Origin: Sabellastarte sp. h YS-2021
Taxonomy: Eukaryota; Annelida; Polychaeta; Sabellida; Sabellidae
DNA: 64,000 nt
Reading direction: 5' to 3'
Assembly (NCBI GenBank): GCA_964017235.1
Contig: OZ024929.1
Coordinates: 24,115,464-24,179,463 of the forward strand
The position numbers were made by a program, and so were the translations under genes. The notes beneath the pieces are model-generated. The model was not told the DNA's origin and ran no database searches. It was given only the letters and a program-made list of their open reading frames with translations. Each line of letters opens with the position of its first letter. Position 1 is the stretch's first letter. Positions 52,901 through 61,981 of the stretch are shown here, one piece after another.

Positions 52901-55422
52901 TGACAGGACATAAGGAAAGTGGCACTCTAAACTTTGGAATAGGTTTCAGACTTACATCTCAGTGTCAAGGTCATGTTAGCCTCTCATCAGGTTCCAACGG
53001 TCAACTACGGTTAACACCTTATTTACTCCGTAACTAAGTCAAATATTAAGATGTAACGCTGAAATTTGGACAGGTCGTAAGGAAAGTGGCACTCGCAACT
53101 TTAGAATAGGTTTGAAACTTACATCTCAATGTCAAGGTCACATTAGCCTCTCGTAAGGCTCCAACGGTCAACCTTTTACTCCGTAACTAAGTCAAATATG
53201 AAGATGTAACGCTGAAATTTTGACAGGACATAAGGAAAGTGGCACTCTAAACTTTGGAATAGGTTTCAGACTTACATCTCAGTGTCAAGGTCATGTTAGC
53301 CTCTCATCAGGTTCCAACGGTCAACTACGGTTAACACCTTATTTACTCCGTAACTAAGTCAAATATGAAGATGTAACGCTGAAATTTTGACAGGACATAA
53401 GGAAAGTGGCACTCTAAACTTTGGAATAGGTTTCAGACTTACATCTCAGTGTCAAGGTCATGTTAGCCTCTCATCAGGTTCCAACGGTCAACTACGGTTA
53501 ACACCTTATTTACTCCGTAACTAAGTCAAATATTAAGATGTAACGCTGAAATTTGGACAGGTCGTAAGGAAAGTGGCACTCGCAACTTTAGAATAGGTTT
53601 GAAACTTACATCTCAATGTCAAGGTCACATTAGCCTCTCGTAAGGCTCCAACGGTCAACCTTTTACTCCGTAACTAAGTCAAATATGAAGATGTAACGCT
53701 GAAATTTTGACAGGACATAAGGAAAGTGGCACTCTAAACTTTGGAATAGGTTTCAGACTTACATCTCAGTGTCAAGGTCATGTTAGCCTCTCATCAGGTT
53801 CCAACGGTCAACTACGGTTAACACCTTATTTACTCCGTAACTAAGTCAAATATGAAGATGTAACGCTGAAATTTGGACAGGTCGTAAGGAAAGTGGCACT
53901 CGCAACTTTAGAATAGGTTTCAGAATTACATCTCAATGTCAAGGTCACATTAGCCTCTCGTAAGGCTCCAACGGTCAACCTTTTACTCCGTAACTAAGTC
54001 AAATATGAAGATGTAACGCTGAAATTTTGACAGGACATAAGGAAAGTGGCACTCTAAACTTTGGAATAGGTTTCAGACTTACATCTCAGTGTCAAGGTCA
54101 TGTTAGCCTCTCATCAGGTTCCAACGATCAACTACGGTTAACACCTTTTTTACTAAGTAACTAAGTCAAATATTAAGATGTAACGCTGAAATTTGGACAG
54201 GTCGTAAGGAAAGTGGCCCTTGCAACTTTAGAATAGGTTTGAAACTTACATCTCAATGTCAAGGTCACATTAGCCTCTCGTAAGGCTCCAACGGTCAACC
54301 TTTTACTCCGTAACTAAGTCAAATATGAAGATGTAACGCTGAAATTTTGACAGGACATAAGGAAAGTGGCACTCTAAACTTTGGAATAGGTTTCAGACTT
54401 ACATCTCAGTGTCAAGGTCATGTTAGCCTCTCATCAGGTTCCAACGGTCAACTACGGTTAACACCTTATTTACTCCGTAACTAAGTCAAATATGAAGATG
54501 TAACGCTGAAATTTTGACAGGACATAAGGAAAGTGGCACTCTAAACTTTGGAATAGGTTTCAGACTTACATCTCAGTGTCAAGGTCATGTTAGCCTCTCA
54601 TCAGGTTCCAACGGTCAACTACGGTTAACACCTTATTTACTCCGTAACTAAGTCAAATATTAAGATGTAACGCTGAAATTTGGACAGGTCGTAAGGAAAG
54701 TGGCACTCGCAACTTTAGAATAGGTTTGAAACTTACATCTCAATGTCAAGGTCACATTAGCCTCTCGTAAGGCTCCAACGGTCAACCTTTTACTCCGTAA
54801 CTAAGTCAAATATGAAGATGTAACGCTGAAATTTTGACAGGACATAAGGAAAGTGGCACTCTAAACTTTGGAATAGGTTTCAGACTTACATCTCAGTGTC
54901 AAGGTCATGTTAGCCTCTCATCAGGTTCCAACGGTCAACTACGGTTAACACCTTATTTACTCCGTAACTAAGTCAAATATGAAGATGTAACGCTGAAATT
55001 TTGACAGGACATAAGGAAAGTGGCACTCTAAACTTTGGAATAGGTTTCAGACTTACATCTCAGTGTCAAGGTCATGTTAGCCTCTCATCAGGTTCCAACG
55101 GTCAACTACGGTTAACACCTTATTTACTCCGTAACTAAGTCAAATATTAAGATGTAACGCTGAAATTTGGACAGGTCGTAAGGAAAGTGGCACTCGCAAC
55201 TTTAGAATAGGTTTGAAACTTACATCTCAATGTCAAGGTCACATTAGCCTCTCGTAAGGCTCCAACGGTCAACCTTTTACTCCGTAACTAAGTCAAATAT
55301 GAAGATGTAACGCTGAAATTTTGACAGGACATAAGGAAAGTGGCACTCTAAACTTTGGAATAGGTTTCAGACTTACATCTCAGTGTCAAGGTCATGTTAG
55401 CCTCTCATCAGGTTCCAACGGT
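49943..55422 (+). repeat. HOR G, unit 4 (5,480 bp, expanded)
   Basis: D monomer, aggtgtcag monomer and the same leader as units 2 and 3 to about 52681. The right part is expanded with alternating 487-bp (L-B, L-A, S-B) and 1,127-bp modules: L-B monomers start at 51708, 52835, 53322, 54449 and 54936. It ends where the next D monomer begins at 55423. Confidence 0.82.
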
Positions 55423-57157
55423 CAACTACGGTTAACACCTAAGTCAAATATTAAGATGTAACGCTGAAATTTGGACAGGTCGTAAGGAAAGTGGCACTCG
55501 CAACTTTAGAATAGGTTTCAGAATTACATCTCAATGTCAAGGTCACATTAGCCTCTCGCAAGGCTCCAACGGTCAACCTTTTACTCCGTAACTAAGTCAA
55601 ATATGAAGATGTAACGCTGAAATTTTGACAGGACATAAGGAAAGTGGCACTCTAAACTTTGGAATAGGTTTCAGACTTACATCTCAGTGTCAAGGTCATG
55701 TTAGCCTCTCATCAGGTTCCAACGGTCAACTACGGTTAACACCTTATTTACTCCGTAACTAAGTCAAATATTAAGATGTAACGCTGAAATTTGGACAGGT
55801 CGTAAGGAAAGTGGCACTCGCAACTTTAGAATAGGTTTGAAACTTACATCTCAATGTCAAGGTCACATTAGCCTCTCGTAAGGCTCCAACGGTCAACCTT
55901 TTACTCCGTAACTAAGTCAAATATGAAGATGTAACGCTGAAATTTTGACAGGACATAAGGAAAGTGGCACTCTAAACTTTGGAATAGGTTTCAGACTTAC
56001 ATCTCAGTGTCAAGGTCATGTTAGCCTCTCATCAGGTTCCAACGGTCAACTACGGTTAACACCTAAGTCAAATATTAAGATGTAACGCTGAAATTTGGAC
56101 AGGTCGTAAGGAAAGTGGCACTCGCAACTTTAGAATAGGTTTCAGAATTACATCTCAATGTCAAGGTCACATTAGCCTCTCGTAAGGCTCCAACGGTCAA
56201 CCTTTTACTCCGTAACTAAGTCAAATATGAAGATGTAACGCTGAAATTTTGACAGGACATAAGGAAAGTGGCACTCTAAACTTTGGAATAGGTTTCAGAC
56301 TTACATCTCAGTGTCAAGGTCATGTTAGCCTCTCATCAGGTTCCAACGGTCAACTACGGTTAACACCTTATTTACTCCGTAACTAAGTCAAATATTAAGA
56401 TGTAACGCTGAAATTTGGACAGGTCGTAAGGAAAGTGGCACTCGCAACTTTAGAATAGGTTTGAAACTTACATCTCAATGTCAAGGTCACATTAGCCTAT
56501 CGTAAGGCTCCAACGGTCAACTACGGTTAACACCTTATTTACTCCGTAACTAAGTCAAATATTAAGATGTAACGCTGAAATTTGGACAGGTCGTAAGGAA
56601 AGTGGCAATCGCAACTTTAGAATAGGTTTGAAACTTACATCTCAATGTCAAGGTCACATTAGCCTCTCGTAAGGCTCCAACGGTCAACCTTTTACTCCGT
56701 GACTAAGTCAAATATGAAGATGTAACGCTGAAATTTTGACAGGACATAAGGAAAGTGGCACTCTAAACTTTGGAATAGGTTTCAGACTTACATCTCAGTG
56801 TCAAGGTCATGTTAGCCTCTCATCAGGTTCCAACGGTCAACTACGGTTAACACCTTATTTACTCCGTAACTAAGTCAAATATTAAGATGTAACGCTGAAA
56901 TTTGGACAGGTCGTAAGGAAAGTGGCACTCGCAACTTTAGAATAGGTTTGAAACTTACATCTCAATGTCAAGGTCACATTAGCCTCTCGTAAGGCTCCAA
57001 CGGTCAACCTTTTACTCCGTAACTAAGTCAAATATGAAGATGTAACGCTGAAATTTTGACAGGACATAAGGAAAGTGGCACTCTAAACTTTGGAATAGGT
57101 TTCAGACTTACATCTCAGTGTCAAGGTCATGTTAGCCTCTCATCAGGTTCCAACGGT
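55423..57157 (+). repeat. HOR H, copy 1 (1,735 bp, 11 monomers)
   Basis: Eleven monomers with two D monomers (55423 and 56047). The first D monomer has the private variant ctctcgcaagg (T to C), which recurs at 57158. Confidence 0.86.
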
Positions 57158-58419
57158 CAACTACGGTTAACACCTAAGTCAAATATTAAGATGTAACGCT
57201 GAAATTTGGACAGGTCGTAAGGAAAGTGGCACTCGCAACTTTAGAATAGGTTTCAGAATTACATCTCAATGTCAAGGTCACATTAGCCTCTCGCAAGGCT
57301 CCAACGGTCAACCTTTTACTCCGTAACTAAGTCAAATATGAAGATGTAACGCTGAAATTTTGACAGGACATAAGGAAAGTGGCACTCTAAACTTTGGAAT
57401 AGGTTTCAGACTTACATCTCAGTGTCAAGGTCAGGTTAGCCTCTCATCAGGTTCCAACGGTCAACTACGGTTAACACCTTATTTACTCCGTAACTAAGTC
57501 AAATATTAAGATGTAACGCTGAAATTTGGACAGGTCGTAAGGAAAGTGGCACTCGCAACTTTAGAATAGGTTTGAAACTTACATCTCAATGTCAAGGTCA
57601 CATTAGCCTCTCGTAAGGCTCCAACGGTCAACCTTTTACTCCGTAACTAAGTCAAATATGAAGATGTAACGCTGAAATTTTGACAGGACATAAGGAAAGT
57701 GGCACTCTAAACTTTGGAATAGGTTTCAGACTTACATCTCAGTGTCAAGGTCATGTTAGCCTCTCATCAGGTTCCAACGGTCAACTACGGTTAACACCTA
57801 AGTCAAATATTAAGATGTAACGCTGAAATTTGGACAGGTCGTAAGGAAAGTGGCACTCGCAACTTTAGAATAGGTTTCAGAATTACATCTCAATGTCAAG
57901 GTCACATTAGCCTCTCGTAAGGCTCCAACGGTCAACCTTTTACTCCGTAACTAAGTCAAATATGAAGATGTAACGCTGAAATTTTGACAGGACATAAGGA
58001 AAGTGGCACTCTAAACTTTGGAATAGGTTTCAGACTTACATCTCAGTGTCAAGGTCATGTTAGCCTCTCATCAGGTTCCAACGGTCAACTACGGTTAACA
58101 CCTTATTTACTCCGTAACTAAGTCAAATATTAAGATGTAACGCTGAAATTTGGACAGGTCGTAAGGAAAGTGGCACTCGCAACTTTAGAATAGGTTTGAA
58201 ACTTACATCTCAATGTCAAGGTCACATTAGCCTATCGTAAGGCTCCAACGGTCAACTACGGTTAACACCTTATTTACTCCGTAACTAAGTCAAATATTAA
58301 GATGTAACGCTGAAATTTGGACAGGTCGTAAGGAAAGTGGCAATCGCAACTTTAGAATAGGTTTGAAACTTACATCTCAATGTCAAGGTCACATTAGCCT
58401 CTCGTAAGGCTCCAACGGT
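57158..58419 (+). repeat. HOR H, copy 2 (partial, 8 monomers)
   Basis: Matches the first eight monomers of copy 1 (D with cgcaagg, S-B, L-A, S-B, D, S-B, cctatcg, caatcg). The S-B at 57309 has a unique gtcaggttagcc change. The next monomer (58420) is a long ctctg A monomer instead of the expected ccgtgac S monomer. Confidence 0.84.
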
Positions 58420-59240
58420 CAACTACGGTTAACACCTTATTTACTCTGTAACTAAGTCAAATATTAAGATGTAACGCTGAAATTTGGACAGGTCGTAAGG
58501 AAAGTGGCACTCGCAACTTTAGAATAGGTTTGAAACTTACATCTCAATGTCAAGGTCACATTAGCCTCTCGTAAGGCTCCAACGGTCAACCTTTTACTCC
58601 GTAACTAAGTCAAATATGAAGATGTAACGCTGAAATTTTGACAGGACATAAGGAAAGTGGCACTCTAAACTTTGGAATAGGTTTCAGACTTACATCTCAG
58701 TGTCAAGGTCATGTTAGCCTCTCATCAGGTTCCAATGGTCAACTACGGTTAACCCCTTATTTACTCTGTAACTAAGTCAAATATGAAGATGTAACGCTGA
58801 AATTTGGACAGGTCGTAAGGAAAGTGGCAATCGCAACTTTAGAATAGGTTTGAAACTTACATCTCAATGTCAAGGTCACATTAGCCTCTCGTAAGGCTCC
58901 AACGGTCAACTACGGTTAACACCTTATTTACTCCGTAACTAAGTCAAATATTAAGATGTAACGCTGAAATTTGGACAGGTCGTAAGGAAAGTGGCACTCT
59001 AAACTTTGGAATAGGTTTCAGACTTACATCTCAGTGTCAAGGTCATGTTAGCCTCTCATCAGGTTCCAACGGTCAACTACGGTTAACACCTTATTTACTC
59101 CGTAACTAAGTCAAATATTAAGATGTAACGCTGAAATTTGGACAGGTCGTAAGGAAAGTGGCACTCGCAACTTTAGAATAGGTTTCAGAATTACATCTCA
59201 ATGTCAAGGTCACATTAGCCTCTCGTAAGGCTCCAACGGT
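58420..59240 (+). repeat. Transition block before the 2,741-bp HOR
   Basis: L-A (ctctg), S-B (caatggt), L-A (aacccc head, atgaag, caatcgc), A to B chimera (58907), C'. The first three monomers recur at 61495-61981, 3,075 bp downstream. The aaccccttattt head (A to C at the cacc site) occurs only right of 58.7 kb. Confidence 0.82.
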
Positions 59241-61981
59241 CAACCTTTTACTCCGTAACTAAGTCAAATATGAAGATGTAACGCTGAAATTTTGACAGGA
59301 CATAAGGAAAGTGGCACTCTAAACTTTGGAATAGGTTTCAGACTTACATCTCAGTGTCAAGGTCATGTTAGCCTCTCATCAGGTTCCAACGATCAACTAC
59401 GGTTAACACCTTTTTTACTAAGTAACTAAGTCAAATATTAAGATGTAACGCTGAAATTTGGACAGGTCGTAAGGAAAGTGGCCCTTGCAACTTTAGAATA
59501 GGTTTGAAACTTACATCTCAATGTCAAGGTCACATTAGCCTCTCGTAAGGCTCCAACGGTCAACCTTTTACTCCGTAACTAAGTCAAATATGAAGATGTA
59601 ACGCTGAAATTTTGACAGGACATAAGGAAAGTGGCACTCTAAACTTTGGAATAGGTTTCAGACTTACATCTCAGTGTCAAGGTCATGTTAGCCTCTCATC
59701 AGGTTCCAACGGTCAACTACGGTTAACACCTTATTTACTCTGTAACTAAGTCAAATATTAAGATGTAACGCTGAAATTTGGACAGGTCGTAAGGAAAGTG
59801 GCACTCTAAACTTTGGAATAGGTTTCAGACTCACACCTCAGTGTCAAGGTCATGTTAGCCTCTCATCAGGTTCCAACGATCAACTACGGTTAACCCCTTA
59901 TTTACTCTGTAACTAAGTCAAATATGAAGATGTAACGCTGAAATTTGGACAGGTCGTAAGGAAAGTGGCACTCGCAACTTTAGAATAGGTTTGAAACTTA
60001 CATCTCAATGTCAAGGTCACATTAGCCTCTCGTAAGGCTCCAACGGTCAACCTTTTACTCCGTAACTAAGTCAAATATGAAGATGTAACGCTGAAATTTT
60101 GACAGGACATAAGGAAAGTGGCACTCTAAACTTTGGAATAGGTTTCAGACTTACATCTCAGTGTCAAGGTCATGTTAGCCTCTCATCAGGTTCCAATGGT
60201 CAACTATGGTTAACACCTTATTTACTCCGTAACTAAGTCAAATATTAAGATGTAACGCTGAAATTTGGACAGGTTGTAAGGAAAGTGGCACTCGCAACTT
60301 TAGAATAGGTTTGAAACTTACATCTCAATGTCAAGGTCACATTAGCCTCTCGTAAGGCTCCAACGGTCAACCTTTTACTCCGTAACTAAGTCAAATATGA
60401 AGATGTAACGCTGAAATTTTGACAGGACATAAGGAAAGTGGCACTCTAAACTTTGGAATAGGTTTCAGACTTACATCTCAGTGTCAAGGTCATGTTAGCC
60501 TCTCATCAGGTTCCAACGGTCAACTACGGTTAACACCTTATTTACTCTGTAACTAAGTCAAATATTAAGATGTAACGCTGAAATTTGGACAGGTCGTAAG
60601 GAAAGTGGCACTCTAAACTTTGGAATAGGTTTCAGACTTACATCTCAGTGTCAAGGTCATGTTAGCCTCTCATCAGGTTCCAACGGTCAACTACGGTTAA
60701 CACCTTATTTACTCCGTAACTAAGTCAAATATTAAGATGTAACGCTGAAATTTGGACAGGTCGTAAGGAAAGTGGCACTCGCAACTTTAGAATAGGTTTC
60801 AGAATTACATCTCAATGTCAAGGTCACATTAGCCTCTCGTAAGGCTCCAACGGTCAACCTTTTACTCCGTAACTAAGTCAAATATGAAGATGTAACGCTG
60901 AAATTTTGACAGGACATAAGGAAAGTGGCACTCTAAACTTTGGAATAGGTTTCAGACTTACATCTCAGTGTCAAGGTCATGTTAGCCTCTCATCAGGTTC
61001 CAATGGTCAACTATGGTTAACACCTTATTTACTCCGTAACTAAGTCAAATATTAAGATGTAACGCTGAAATTTGGACAGGTTGTAAGGAAAGTGGCACTC
61101 GCAACTTTAGAATAGGTTTGAAACTTACATCTCAATGTCAAGGTCACATTAGCCTCTCGTAAGGCTCCAACGGTCAACCTTTTACTCCGTAACTAAGTCA
61201 AATATGAAGATGTAACGCTGAAATTTTGACAGGACATAAGGAAAGTGGCACTCTAAACTTTGGAATAGGTTTCAGACTTACATCTCAGTGTTAAGGTCAT
61301 GTTAGCCTCTCATCAGGTTCCAACGATCAACTACGGTTAACACCTTTTTTACTAAGTAACTAAGTCAAATATTAAGATGTAACGCTGAAATTTGGACAGG
61401 TCGTAAGGAAAGTGGCAATCGCAACTTTAGAATAGGTTTGAAACTTACATCTCAATGTCAAGGTCACATTAGCCTCTCGTAAGGCTCCAACGGTCAACTA
61501 CGGTTAACACCTTATTTACTCTGTAACTAAGTCAAATATTAAGATGTAACGCTGAAATTTGGACAGGTCGTAAGGAAAGTGGCACTCGCAACTTTAGAAT
61601 AGGTTTGAAACTTACATCTCAATGTCAAGGTCACATTAGCCTCTCGTAAGGCTCCAACGGTCAACCTTTTACTCCGTAACTAAGTCAAATATGAAGATGT
61701 AACGCTGAAATTTTGACAGGACATAAGGAAAGTGGCACTCTAAACTTTGGAATAGGTTTCAGACTTACATCTCAGTGTCAAGGTCATGTTAGCCTCTCAT
61801 CAGGTTCCAATGGTCAACTACGGTTAACCCCTTATTTACTCTGTAACTAAGTCAAATATGAAGATGTAACGCTGAAATTTGGACAGGTCGTAAGGAAAGT
61901 GGCAATCGCAACTTTAGAATAGGTTTGAAACTTACATCTCAATGTCAAGGTCACATTAGCCTCTCGTAAGGCTCCAACGGT
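59241..61981 (+). repeat. HOR I, copy 1 (2,741 bp, 17 monomers)
   Basis: 17-mer rich in hybrid and variant monomers: A to B chimeras at 59714 and 60521, an aacccc head at 59881, and two tatggtt plus gttgtaag monomers 807 bp apart (60201 and 61008). The chimera at 59714 carries two private T to C changes (59832 and 59836), absent in copy 2. Confidence 0.85.
60201..60367 (+). repeat. L-A variant with 'tatggtt' and 'gttgtaag'
   Basis: Two CpG to TpG changes in one monomer: position 7 (T at 60207) and position 75 (T at 60275). The preceding S-B ends caatggt, a third CpG to TpG change at 60197. The same trio is seen at 61004/61014/61082 and 62938/62948/63016; the monomer at 63749 has only the first two. 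Confidence 0.9.
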
